Notes: generated from the sequence alone by a model not told the origin. DNA of 10,148 bases from CAYJPV01 sp964396055 (GCA_964396055.1 CAYNDV010000156.1:1-10148); one strand, 5' to 3'. Positions 1 through 6,920 are shown, counted from the first letter of the stretch. Translations and numbers: made by a program.

Positions 1-92
1 TTCCGGGCCCCGGCGTCGTCGTGGCGTCCGGCGTCAGACTGGCGGCGTTTCCGGGCCCCGGCGTCGTCGTGGCGTCCGGCTTTAGCCGGACG
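1..92. repeat. 48-bp direct tandem repeat at the window edge
   Basis: Bases 1-32 and 49-80 are identical, starting TTCCGGGCCCCGG and ending GTGGCGTCCGGC. This gives a 48-bp period, or 16 codons. After base 32 the first unit carries a decayed version of the palindrome (GTCAGACTGG in place of TTTAGCCGGA). Because 48 is a multiple of three the reading frame is kept, giving PDATTTPGPG twice in the glycosyltransferase. The array may continue to the left of the window. Confidence 0.8.
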
Positions 93-1081
93 TTCCAGGA
101 AACGAGCAGCACGGCGGCGTACATCGGCACGGCGAAGAACCGGCCGGCCATGAAATCGCCGCCGACGCGGGTGACGAACACGAGGTAGAGCGCGATGCCG
201 GCGGCGAGGGCTCGCCCGGCGGCCGCGCGTCCCGTCAGGCCGAGCCCGACGGCAAAGACGAGGAACACGGCGGTCACCGGGTCGCGATCGAGCAGATCGA
301 CGGCGTAGAGCAGGCCCTGGCGCCAGAGTTCGGCCTGGTCGATGCCGTGCGTGAGTTTCGCGTAGGCCGTGTTGGGGAACGGGAACCCGTAGTAGACGAG
401 CGAGAAGATCGTCCACGCGAGGGCCGGCACGGCCCCGGCGGCGGCGCCGGCCAGGACCGCCCCCGCCCGCCGGACGCGCCAGGCTGCCAGGAGCAGCAGC
501 GGCGCCACCAGCACCACTTCGTCCGGCCGCGTCAGGTAGAGGAGCGACGTGATCGCGGCCAGGGCGGCGATCCAGCGCCAGCCGGGTTTCGTTCCGGACT
601 GTGTGGCGTCCGGCTTCAGCCGGACGTGGCCGCCGCGTGCGTATACGGCGAGGAACGCGGCGATCAGGAGGTAGGACAGGGGGTTCTCGAGGCCCGAGGT
701 GGCGAAATCGATGAACGCCCGCGAGCAGAGGAGCGCGACGGCCGCCAGGACGGCCAGTTCACGCGAGGCGGCGCGCGCGATCGCCATCCGGATCGCCGCC
801 AGCGACACCAGGATCGATGCGGCGAACGTGGCGTAGTAGATGTTGCCCGCCACGAAATACGCCGCTGTCAGGACGAGAACCCAGAGCGGGTGGGTGAAGC
901 TCTGCACCCGTTCCGCCACGTTCTGGGTGAGGCCGTAGCCGTGGGTGACGTTCATCACCGCGCGCAGCGAGATCATCGCGTCGTCGCTGATCCAGGCGGT
1001 GCGCAGCAGCACCGCGAGGAACACGATGAGGACGAGCAGGAGCGCCCGCCCGGGCAGCGGCGGGGTGTGGGGCCGTGTCAT
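1..1081 (-). CDS. GT-C family membrane glycosyltransferase, AftB-like (partial, C-terminus off window)
   Basis: Multi-spanning membrane protein, 360 codons visible, still open at base 1. The start is the ATG whose bases overlap the stop of the upstream peptidase gene (ATGA, 1078-1081), which implies translational coupling. Seen: a first hydrophobic helix (about residues 13-26), then the loop WISDDAMISLR with D33-D34, then GLENPLSYLL, a TRPDE segment and a GGDFMAGRFF loop, with hydrophobic stretches between them. The acidic pair after helix 1 is typical of GT-C enzymes using polyprenyl-phosphate sugars. The DDA, GLE and GGDFM pattern recalls AftB-like arabinofuranosyltransferase relatives. From this I infer transfer of a sugar to an envelope glycan or protein on the outer face of the inner membrane; donor and acceptor are unknown. 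Odd: residues 153-160 and 331-338 both read VRLKPDAT and come from a palindromic DNA repeat. The C-terminal part then becomes low-complexity (PDATTTPGPG repeats), so the true end may be altered. Confidence 0.8.
   Translation of the reverse strand, partial: MTRPHTPPLPGRALLLVLIVFLAVLLRTAWISDDAMISLRAVMNVTHGYGLTQNVAERVQSFTHPLWVLVLTAAYFVAGNIYYATFAASILVSLAAIRMAIARAASRELAVLAAVALLCSRAFIDFATSGLENPLSYLLIAAFLAVYARGGHVRLKPDATQSGTKPGWRWIAALAAITSLLYLTRPDEVVLVAPLLLLAAWRVRRAGAVLAGAAAGAVPALAWTIFSLVYYGFPFPNTAYAKLTHGIDQAELWRQGLLYAVDLLDRDPVTAVFLVFAVGLGLTGRAAAGRALAAGIALYLVFVTRVGGDFMAGRFFAVPMYAAVLLVSWNVRLKPDATTTPGPGNAASLTPDATTTPGPG
70..93. repeat. Dispersed palindromic repeat, copy B (intragenic)
   Basis: Second copy of the 8-bp-arm palindrome, with loop TTTA (core 73-92). 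It again reads VRLKPDAT in the glycosyltransferase frame (residues 331-338), directly after the hydrophobic stretch YAAVLLVSW. Both copies have the same orientation and the same codon phase relative to the gene. Confidence 0.8.
604..627. repeat. Dispersed palindromic repeat, copy A (intragenic)
   Basis: Inverted repeat with 8-bp arms CGTCCGGC and GCCGGACG around a TTCA loop (607-626), preceded by TGG and followed by T. The same 24-bp block recurs at 70-93 with a single loop change (TTTA). It lies in frame inside the glycosyltransferase gene and encodes VRLKPDAT (residues 153-160), between hydrophobic segments, probably in a loop. The structure resembles a REP-type element. No transposase for it is in the window. 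Confidence 0.8.
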
Positions 1082-3051
1082 GACGTCTGGCCTCCGGAGT
1101 ACTCGAGCATCTGGGCCGTGAAGTCGAGGGGGTACGAGATCCGGACGTCCGTCACGGCGCCGGCCTCGTCGCGCACGGCCTCGAGGCGCGGCATCACGAA
1201 GCCGGTGTAGGACGGCAGGTTCACCCGGGCCACGCGCGCCACGACCTCGTCGCGCAGGGCGCCGTCGAAGTGCACGCCGTAGCCCTCGACCAGGGCCCGT
1301 GCCGCGCGGTAGTCGCCCTGGCTCTTGATGCGCTGCACCTCGGCCAGCAGGCGGGCCACGCCGTCGTGGAACGCGTGGGTGTCGGCCACCACGTAGAACG
1401 TGCGCCCGTCACGCCACCGCTCCACGACGGCGTGGGTGTGCGTCATGAGCCACCGCACGATCAGCTGGCGGTTGCGCATGTGGTCTTCCTCGATCTGGGT
1501 GCCTTCGCGCACGCGCCGGAGCTGGACCAGGGCGTTGCGCGCGTACGACTCGTACTCGGCGCGGACGATGTCGGCCTGGTGCTCCGCCGGAACGAGACCC
1601 AGCTCGACCAGGCGCGGGTTCGACACGAAGTAGAGCGCGACCAGGTCGGCGCGCGATTCCTCGATGGTGGAATAGGTCTCGCGCAACGCTGCCTGAGGTG
1701 TCGTGTCGAGGCGGGGATCCGACTGGCCCGAGGCGTGGCCGATGACCTCGTGCAGGTTGGTGGTCAGTTCGGCCGCCGCGCTGGCGAACCGCAGGGCCCG
1801 GGCCGCTTCTTCGGGCGTCCACGAGAACTCGGCGAAGTACGCCTCCGGCATCGACCGGTCGTAGGCGTGCATCACGTTGGTCAGGGACACCGACTTGCTG
1901 CCGTGCTCGGCGCGGATCCGGTCGTCGTTCGGCAGGTTGATGCCGATGGGGGTCACGGGACCCGAGTCGCCGGACTCCACCACGACGTCGATCGCGTTGG
2001 CGGTCACGCCCGTCACGTCCGGCTTCCGGTACGGCGGATCGAACGGCATGTGGTCCTCGAACCACTGCGCGTGCCGGGCGAGGGCGCGGATGGCCTCGGT
2101 GCGGTCCTGGTTGACGTAGTACACCAGCGACTCCCACGCGCCCTTCATGCCGCGGGCATCGAGGTACACCTCCACGAAGCCGTTGATGGTGTCCACCGTC
2201 GCGTCGCGGTCGCGCAGCCACGCGATGTCGTACGCCTCGCGGTCGGCCCGCTCGCCGGTCCGGTAGAACCGCACGAGGGCCCGCAGGGCCGTCTGCGTCG
2301 CCTCCGGCGCGAAGGGCACGGCGGCTTCGAGGTGGGCGATGATGCGCGCGATCTCGGCGCCGTAGCGGCCGCCTACGCGGTACACCTCCTCCACCAGGCG
2401 GCCTTCGCGCTTGACGAGCCGCGAATTCAGCCCGTAGCGCTCCTCGAACCCCTCGAGGTCGGCCAGCGTGACGTCCTGGTACAGGTTGTTCGCGCTGGCC
2501 TGCAGGAGGTCCTGGCCGGGCCCGGGCGTCTTGCTGGTGACGATGGCATCGACTTCGGGGTCGAAGAACAGGGGCGACAATCGTGCCAGCATTGCGTCGA
2601 GGGTCTCGCCGGCCTTCAGGGGCATCGCGGCGCCCCGTGCCGCGGCGGTCCGCACGGCGTCCGCGAATCCGTGAGGTTCGCAACGGAGGACGAACTTGCG
2701 CGCCGTGAGGTTGTTGTGCGGGCCCGAGTTGAGCCAGAACAGCTTCGTGTAGTGGTGGATCCGGGCCAGCGTATCGGGGTCGATCGCGTCGCGATGGGCC
2801 AGCACCCCCTCCAGCACCTGGCGCATGGCCAGGCTCGGCGCGTAGCGCTGGTCGTAGTAGATGTCGCGGCCGGCGAGCGCCGCCCGCGAGAGGTGGTAGA
2901 CCAGCGTCTTCTCCCGCAGCGGGAGATCCACGAACCCGTCCGCGTACAACTGGACGATGGCCGCGTCGTCGACGCGCTCGAGCAGGTACGGCCGGTCGTC
3001 CGCCGTCAGATCGTGACCTGTTCCCGGTACTCCGCCACGTGAACGGGCCAT
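1078..3051 (-). CDS. M49 family zinc metallopeptidase (dipeptidyl peptidase III-like)
   Basis: Predicted 657-aa enzyme that removes dipeptides from the N-terminus of short peptides in the cytosol; no signal peptide is visible. Seen: the M49 zinc motif HEVIGH at residues 434-439 (ligands H434 and H439, general base E435) and the second motif EESRAD at 464-469, where the second Glu, E465, is the expected third ligand. The 24-residue gap between motifs fits the short bacterial form rather than the longer eukaryotic one. The N-terminal PLREKTLVYHLSRAALAGRDI block is also typical of bacterial members. The ATG at 3051 has AAGGAG five bases upstream (3057-3062). The longer open frame up to 3351 is rejected because it runs deep into the upstream gene. 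The gene overlaps the ribonuclease-like gene by 46 bp and the glycosyltransferase by 4 bp, so all three are probably one operon. Confidence 0.92.
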   Translation of the reverse strand: MARSRGGVPGTGHDLTADDRPYLLERVDDAAIVQLYADGFVDLPLREKTLVYHLSRAALAGRDIYYDQRYAPSLAMRQVLEGVLAHRDAIDPDTLARIHHYTKLFWLNSGPHNNLTARKFVLRCEPHGFADAVRTAAARGAAMPLKAGETLDAMLARLSPLFFDPEVDAIVTSKTPGPGQDLLQASANNLYQDVTLADLEGFEERYGLNSRLVKREGRLVEEVYRVGGRYGAEIARIIAHLEAAVPFAPEATQTALRALVRFYRTGERADREAYDIAWLRDRDATVDTINGFVEVYLDARGMKGAWESLVYYVNQDRTEAIRALARHAQWFEDHMPFDPPYRKPDVTGVTANAIDVVVESGDSGPVTPIGINLPNDDRIRAEHGSKSVSLTNVMHAYDRSMPEAYFAEFSWTPEEAARALRFASAAAELTTNLHEVIGHASGQSDPRLDTTPQAALRETYSTIEESRADLVALYFVSNPRLVELGLVPAEHQADIVRAEYESYARNALVQLRRVREGTQIEEDHMRNRQLIVRWLMTHTHAVVERWRDGRTFYVVADTHAFHDGVARLLAEVQRIKSQGDYRAARALVEGYGVHFDGALRDEVVARVARVNLPSYTGFVMPRLEAVRDEAGAVTDVRISYPLDFTAQMLEYSGGQTS

Positions 3052-4388
3052 CCCAGCTCCTTGGCAATCCGCGCCTGCAGGGCCTCCTGCGCCGGCGGCT
3101 CGCCGTGCACCAGGTAGGTCATGGCCGGCGGAGCGGTGAAGCCGCCCAGCCATCGCAGGATCTCGTTGGCGTCGGCGTGGGCCGACATCGAGTCGATGGC
3201 CGCGATGCGGGCCTCGACGGGGATGAACTGGCCGTGGATCTTCACCTCGCGCTCGCCCTGGAGCATCCGTCGCCCGCGCGTGCCCTCGGCCTGATACCCG
3301 ACGAAGAGGATCGTGTTGCGCGGGTTGCCGAGCGAGGCTTTCAGGTGCCACAACACCCGGCCGCCGGTGGCCATGCCGCTCGACGAGATGACGATCGCCG
3401 GCGCCGGCGACGACTGGATCTCCTTGGACTCCCGCGGCGACGAAAGCGCGGTGAAGCGCTTCGTGGTGAACGCCTGCAGCTGCCCGCGCCGCACCTGCAG
3501 CTCCGGGTCGAGGTCGCGGCTGTGGTTCATGTAGTGCTTGAGGGCCTCGATCGCCATCGGGCTGTCCAGATAGACCGGCACCACCGGGATGCGCCGTTCG
3601 TCCTCCAGGCGCTTCAGCCAGTAGATCACCTCCTCGACGCGGCCGACGGCAAACGCCGGGACGATGACCTTGCCTCGCCCCTCGATCGTGTCGCGGATGA
3701 TCGCCGCCAGCGCCTCGCCGTTGTCGTCGGCCGGGTGGAGGCGGTTGCCGTACGTGGATTCGACCAGCAGCACGTCGGCCATCTCGACCCGCCGGGGATC
3801 GGGCAGCACGGGCCGGTCGTAGCGGCCGAGGTCGCCGCCGAAGAGGATTTCCTTGCCCCCGTCACCGCCGAGGCGCAGGCGCACGAAGGCCGAACCCAGC
3901 AGGTGGCCCGCGTCGATGAACTCCACCGAGATGTCGCCGCCGGTCGGCATCGGCCGGTCGTACCCCACGGGCTGCAGCTGAGCGAGGGCGCGGTACGCGT
4001 CCTCCTCGGTAAACAGCGGCAGGGCCGGCGCGTGCTTCGAATAGCCGTCGCGGTTCGCGTCGCGGGCATCTTCCTCGGCCAGCCGCCCGGCGTCGGGCAG
4101 CATGATGCGGCAGAGATCCGCGGTGCCCGGCGTGCAGAAGACCCGGCCCTTGAAGCCGTCCTTGACCAGGCGCGGCAGGTAGCCGGAATGGTCGATGTGG
4201 GCGTGGGTCAGCACGACCGCGTCGATGGCCTTCGGCTCCACGGGCAGCGGCGCCCAGTTGCGCTCGCGCAGCTCCTTCAGGCCCTGGTAGAGACCGCAGT
4301 CCACCAGCACGCGCCGGGAGCCAGACTGCACGAGGTACTTCGATCCGGTGACGGTCCGCGCGGCGCCGAGGAAGGTAAGGGTAGACAC
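3006..4388 (-). CDS. Beta-CASP metallo-beta-lactamase fold ribonuclease-like protein
   Basis: Predicted 460-aa cytosolic enzyme of the family that includes Thermus TTHA0252 and CPSF-73-like RNA nucleases; the likely role is RNA cleavage or exonucleolytic trimming. Seen in order: N-terminal FLGAARTVTGS, VLVDCGLYQG (D30), the metal motif THAHIDHSG (H62, H64, D66, H67), DAGHLLGSA (H162), FGGDLGRYDRP (D186), the beta-CASP motif A VESTYGN (E210), PAFAVGRVEEVIYWL (motif B region), SMSAHAD (H404) and LVHGEP (H428). All expected metal ligands are present, so the enzyme should be active. The GTG at 4388 is chosen because the family begins at this point; a GTG at 4424 would add 12 unlike residues. No Shine-Dalgarno sequence is obvious, but TACAAT lies six bases upstream, so the message may be leaderless. 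First gene of the leftward operon. Confidence 0.92.
   Translation of the reverse strand: MSTLTFLGAARTVTGSKYLVQSGSRRVLVDCGLYQGLKELRERNWAPLPVEPKAIDAVVLTHAHIDHSGYLPRLVKDGFKGRVFCTPGTADLCRIMLPDAGRLAEEDARDANRDGYSKHAPALPLFTEEDAYRALAQLQPVGYDRPMPTGGDISVEFIDAGHLLGSAFVRLRLGGDGGKEILFGGDLGRYDRPVLPDPRRVEMADVLLVESTYGNRLHPADDNGEALAAIIRDTIEGRGKVIVPAFAVGRVEEVIYWLKRLEDERRIPVVPVYLDSPMAIEALKHYMNHSRDLDPELQVRRGQLQAFTTKRFTALSSPRESKEIQSSPAPAIVISSSGMATGGRVLWHLKASLGNPRNTILFVGYQAEGTRGRRMLQGEREVKIHGQFIPVEARIAAIDSMSAHADANEILRWLGGFTAPPAMTYLVHGEPPAQEALQARIAKELGWPVHVAEYREQVTI
3057..3062 (-). promoter_or_regulatory. Ribosome binding site that fixes the M49 peptidase start
   Basis: AAGGAG on the minus strand, five bases before the ATG at 3051. 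It lies inside the last codons of the upstream ribonuclease-like gene. It decides between this start and the more distal in-frame ATGs up to 3351. Confidence 0.7.
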
Positions 4389-4394
4389 ACCCGT

Positions 4395-4400
4395 ATTGTA
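4395..4400 (-). promoter_or_regulatory. Candidate -10 box of the leftward operon, possibly leaderless
   Basis: TACAAT on the minus strand, followed by six bases (ACGGGT) and then the GTG start at 4388. With normal -10 spacing, transcription would begin at or next to the start codon. I could not find a convincing -35 box. Confidence 0.45.
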
Positions 4401-4404
4401 TACT
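4399..4404 (+). promoter_or_regulatory. Candidate -10 box of the rightward transcription unit
   Basis: TATACT on the plus strand, 35 bases before the ATG at 4440. It overlaps the minus-strand TACAAT box through the palindrome GTATAC (4398-4403). No clear -35 element is visible 16-18 bases upstream. Downstream, GGAG (4431-4434) sits five bases before the ATG as a ribosome binding site. Confidence 0.4.
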
Positions 4405-4439
4405 TCGAGGACAACCCCCACTTCTTTCCGGGAGCAGAG

Positions 4440-5213
4440 ATGAAGAAGACGCTTGCGCTGGCAGTGGTGTGCGGCATGCTCGTGGTCCCCCTGCGGGCCG
4501 ACGTGAAGATCGCGTCGACGGTGAGCATGAAGGTCCTGGGCATGAGCGGGTCCGGCCCGGCCATCACCTACGTGAAGGGCAACAAGATGCGGACCGAGAC
4601 GACGCTCAAGGACCAGGTGGTGGTCTCGATCATCGATCTCGACGCGCAGAAGATGATCCAGTTGAACGTCAAGAAGAAGGAAGCCGAGGTGTTCGACCTC
4701 GCGCAGCTGCGCGAGGAGATGCAGAAGAACATTGAGACGTCCGAGATCCAGGCGTCGTTCAAGCCCAACGGCCAGAAGAAGACCGTGATGGGCAAGTCGT
4801 GCGAGGGCTACGACCTCTCGATCGTCATGCCCGCCGGCGCCGAAGGCGTGAAGATGGAGATGGTGATGAGCGGGCCCGTCTGGGTGGCCAAAGGCGTGCC
4901 CGGCTTCCAGGACTACGCGGCGTTCTACAAGACGGCCGCCGACAAGGGCATGTTCTTCCAGAACCCGCAGCAGGCCAAGGCGCAGCCCGCCCAGGCGAAG
5001 GGGTTCGCCGAGATGTACCGGCAGATTGCCGGCGTGGGCATGGCGCTCGAGATGGACGTCGCCATCACCATGAAGGGCAGCGGGCCGCTGGCCGGCATGA
5101 TGGCCAAGATGGGCAACGCCAGCCTGAACCACGTCGTCACCGAGGTGTCGGATGCGCCGCTGGCCGACGATCTGTTCGCGGTGCCGGCCGGCTTCAAGGT
5201 CAAGAACAAGTAG
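4440..5213 (+). CDS. Exported DUF4412-like protein of unknown function
   Basis: 257-aa protein with a Sec signal peptide: MKK, a hydrophobic core (LALAVVCGMLVVP), and likely cleavage after PLRA near residue 20, so it should be periplasmic. No lipobox is evident. The mature part begins DVKIASTVSMKVLG and has a YVKGNKMRTET strand, a SIIDLDAQKMIQLNVKKKEAEVFDL block and a C-terminal LFAVPAGFKVKNK. This pattern (strand, 'molecule must be...' readout, 'P-Gly-F/Y' ending) is what I associate with DUF4412 and LolA-like beta-sheet proteins, but the match is by eye. It is rich in Met and Lys. GGAG precedes the ATG by five bases. Its stop is two bases before the GTG of the next gene, so it heads the rightward unit. 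Function is not known; a role in binding a hydrophobic ligand or lipid would be speculation. Confidence 0.75.
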   Translation: MKKTLALAVVCGMLVVPLRADVKIASTVSMKVLGMSGSGPAITYVKGNKMRTETTLKDQVVVSIIDLDAQKMIQLNVKKKEAEVFDLAQLREEMQKNIETSEIQASFKPNGQKKTVMGKSCEGYDLSIVMPAGAEGVKMEMVMSGPVWVAKGVPGFQDYAAFYKTAADKGMFFQNPQQAKAQPAQAKGFAEMYRQIAGVGMALEMDVAITMKGSGPLAGMMAKMGNASLNHVVTEVSDAPLADDLFAVPAGFKVKNK

Positions 5214-5215
5214 CC

Positions 5216-6088
5216 GTGTCACTGCCGCCCATCCTCGATCGTGACATCCCGGCACCCGTGTTGTCGGCCGAGTTGCGGCCGCCGCGGGCGGAACTGCGGA
5301 CGCACGAGGGGATGGACGCCTGGATCGACACCTATCACGCGGTGAGGCGCCTCACGCGGGAAGGCACGAGCGTCTTCCTGACCGACAGCGCCGTCGGCAC
5401 CGCGGAAGAGGACAACCTGCGCCACCTGGTCACGAACCTGGGCAGCGATGCCCCCCGCGACCGGGTGGTGCCGTTCCTCACGTCGAAACACCCGCTGGAC
5501 TACTGCCTCGCCTACGCCGAGCGGGCCGCGCAGCAGGCGTTTCCCACCCTGGTCGTGCTCGGCGGCGACAAGCACGTGGGCACGCCGCGGTGCGTCGAGC
5601 ACGCCTGGCAGCTGCGGACGGCCATCCGGCAGCGGCAGCCGGGGCTCACGCTCGGCGGCTGGGCCAATCCCCATGCCGATCCCTCCTGGCAGGCGGATCT
5701 CGTGGCGGCGCCGGAGTTCACGGGCGAGTTCTACCTGACGCAGATCGTGTCCCACCACCATGCGGGACAGGTGGAGCGGTTCGTGCGCGAAGTGGAGCGG
5801 CGCGGCGTGGACAAGCCGGCCGTGTTCGGCGTGTTCTACTACCGCAGCGCCAACCCGAAGACCCTCGCGTGGCTGGGCGAGTTCCTGCCGGTTCCGGCCG
5901 CCGGCCTTGCCACGGATTTCGCCAGCGGGTTATCGGCGGTCGAGGTGTGCGCGCGGTCCATCCGGACGCTGATCGACGCCGGCGCCCGGCGCTTCTACGT
6001 CTCGAACCTGCCGGTGAACAGGGCCACGCAGACGCTGAAGGCCATTGCGGACGCCGTGCGCGGCGCCGCCGTGGTCTCCGGCGCGTAA
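5216..6088 (+). CDS. Methylenetetrahydrofolate reductase-like TIM-barrel protein
   Basis: 290-aa protein resembling the FAD-dependent enzymes that reduce 5,10-methylene-THF to 5-methyl-THF in the cytosol. Seen: SAELRPPRAE near the N-terminus, matching the MetF SFEFFPP strand (E19 in place of the catalytic Glu); FLTDSAVG; VVPFLTSKHP at the usual HLTC position; LGGDKHVGTP (D118); LGGWANPHADP, matching the G-A-x-P-x-x-HP strand; and GEFYLTQIVSHHH with Q176 at the substrate Gln. The order and spacing fit MetF (E28, D120, Q183), but overall the sequence is divergent, and the usual aromatic residues after the Gln are replaced by a run of histidines. The GTG is two bases after the upstream stop and has no strong ribosome site, so it is probably coupled. 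The next in-frame ATG would lose E19. The pteridine-reductase-like gene follows 16 bp downstream. The substrate could differ from methylene-THF. Confidence 0.75.
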   Translation: MSLPPILDRDIPAPVLSAELRPPRAELRTHEGMDAWIDTYHAVRRLTREGTSVFLTDSAVGTAEEDNLRHLVTNLGSDAPRDRVVPFLTSKHPLDYCLAYAERAAQQAFPTLVVLGGDKHVGTPRCVEHAWQLRTAIRQRQPGLTLGGWANPHADPSWQADLVAAPEFTGEFYLTQIVSHHHAGQVERFVREVERRGVDKPAVFGVFYYRSANPKTLAWLGEFLPVPAAGLATDFASGLSAVEVCARSIRTLIDAGARRFYVSNLPVNRATQTLKAIADAVRGAAVVSGA

Positions 6089-6091
6089 CCT

Positions 6092-6096
6092 GGAGG
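6092..6096 (+). promoter_or_regulatory. Ribosome binding site of the pteridine-reductase-like gene
   Basis: GGAGG eight bases before the ATG at 6105, in the 16-bp gap after the MTHFR-like gene. Confidence 0.7.
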
Positions 6097-6104
6097 CTGC
6101 TGCC

Positions 6105-6845
6105 ATGCTTCTTGCCGACCGCGCTGTCCTCATCACCGGAGCGAAGCGGATCGGCGCCGCCCTGGCCCGGGCCGTGGCCGGACGCGGCGCCAGCGTCGCC
6201 GTGAGCTACAACCGCTCCAGCGCGGAAGCGGACGCCACGGTGGCGGCGATCCTGGCGGCGGGCGGGCGGGCGGCCGCCCTCCAGGCCGATCTGTCGCGTG
6301 CCGAGGCGTGCGCGGCGCTGGTCGACGAGGCCGCGCGGCGGTTCGGGCGCCTCGACGTCCTCGTCAACATGGCGTCGGTCTACACGCCCGTGCCGATCGA
6401 CGACCTGGACCCGGCGGCGTGGCAGGCCGCGCGCGCCGTCGATCTGGATGCGACGTTCGCGTGCTGCCGGGCGGCGATTCCCCATCTGCGCCGGGCGGGC
6501 GGCGGACGCATCATCTCGATCGCCGACTGGCTGCCCGCCAGCGGCCGTCCGCGCTACACGGGCTTCACGGGCTACTACGTTGCCAAGGCCGGCGTCGTGG
6601 CCCTGACCGAGTCGCTGGCGCTCGAACTGGCGCCGGACGGTGTCCTGGTCAATGCCATCGCGCCGGGTCCGATCGTCCCGCCGCCGGGCACGTCGGCCGA
6701 AGAACTGAAGGCCGTCGAGGACGCCACCCCGCTGGGGCGATGGGGCGGCGAGGACGAAATCGTGAAGGCCGCGCTCTTTCTCATCGACTCGGACTTCGTC
6801 ACCGGTGAGACCATCCGGGTGGACGGGGGCCGGCATCTTCGTTAG
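6105..6845 (+). CDS. Short-chain dehydrogenase/reductase, pteridine reductase (PTR1/FolM)-like
   Basis: 246-aa NADPH-type Rossmann reductase, cytosolic. Seen: the nucleotide motif TGAKRIG (residues 11-17). This is the TGxxxRxG variant of pteridine reductases rather than the ordinary TGxxxGxG, and it is followed by SYNRSSAEADAT, close to the HYHRSAAEA segment of trypanosomatid PTR1, where an Arg binds the NADPH phosphate. N88 lies in VNMASVY (normally NNAS). The catalytic set is D141 in SIADW, Y157 and K161 (YYVAK). The C-terminal IRVDGG is typical of SDRs. The likely reaction is reduction of a dihydropterin, dihydrofolate or quinonoid pterin. Its position 16 bp after an MTHFR-like gene supports a folate or pterin substrate, but other SDR substrates are possible. 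The ATG at 6105 has GGAGG eight bases upstream. The N88 neighbour M89 replaces the usual Asn. Confidence 0.85.
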   Translation: MLLADRAVLITGAKRIGAALARAVAGRGASVAVSYNRSSAEADATVAAILAAGGRAAALQADLSRAEACAALVDEAARRFGRLDVLVNMASVYTPVPIDDLDPAAWQAARAVDLDATFACCRAAIPHLRRAGGGRIISIADWLPASGRPRYTGFTGYYVAKAGVVALTESLALELAPDGVLVNAIAPGPIVPPPGTSAEELKAVEDATPLGRWGGEDEIVKAALFLIDSDFVTGETIRVDGGRHLR

Positions 6846-6860
6846 CCCGTCGTCCGTCCT

Positions 6861-6920
6861 CTAGCCTCTAGCCTCTAGCCTCTAGCCTCTAGCCTCTAGC
6901 CTCTAGCCTCTAGCCCCTAG
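6861..6920. repeat. Heptamer tandem array (ctagcct)
   Basis: Seven perfect copies of ctagcct (6861-6909), one variant (ctagccc) and a final ctag, filling most of the 87-bp gap between the reductase and ktrB. Each unit contains CTAG, which reads TAG on both strands. Because 7 is not a multiple of 3, stops occur in all six frames. No hairpin terminator is seen in this gap. Confidence 0.9.

Noticed and set aside
347..1210. Plus-strand open frame of 287 codons over the glycosyltransferase
   Set aside because: It has extreme Arg/Glu/Gly composition, and the opposite strand encodes a clear membrane protein through the same region.
1270..3042. Long plus-strand open frame (590 codons) opposite the M49 gene
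   Set aside because: Its composition is rich in Val, His, Arg and Gly, typical of antisense frames in high-GC genes, and no motif is recognised. The minus-strand protein has full catalytic motifs.
3052..3351. N-terminal extension of the M49 peptidase reading frame up to 3351
   Set aside because: It would overlap the well-supported ribonuclease-like gene by 346 bp. The extension is Arg/Pro/Gly-rich shadow sequence, and AAGGAG precedes the ATG at 3051.
3039..4439. Plus-strand frame joined upstream of the DUF4412-like protein
   Set aside because: It is antisense to the beta-CASP gene. The signal peptide and GGAG site define the true start at 4440.
5718..6836. Minus-strand open frame of 372 codons over the MTHFR-like and reductase genes
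   Set aside because: It spans two genes on the other strand, is Arg/Gly-rich and lacks any recognisable domain; it is a shadow frame.
6861..6920. CRISPR-like array
   Set aside because: The units are contiguous 7-mers with no spacers.
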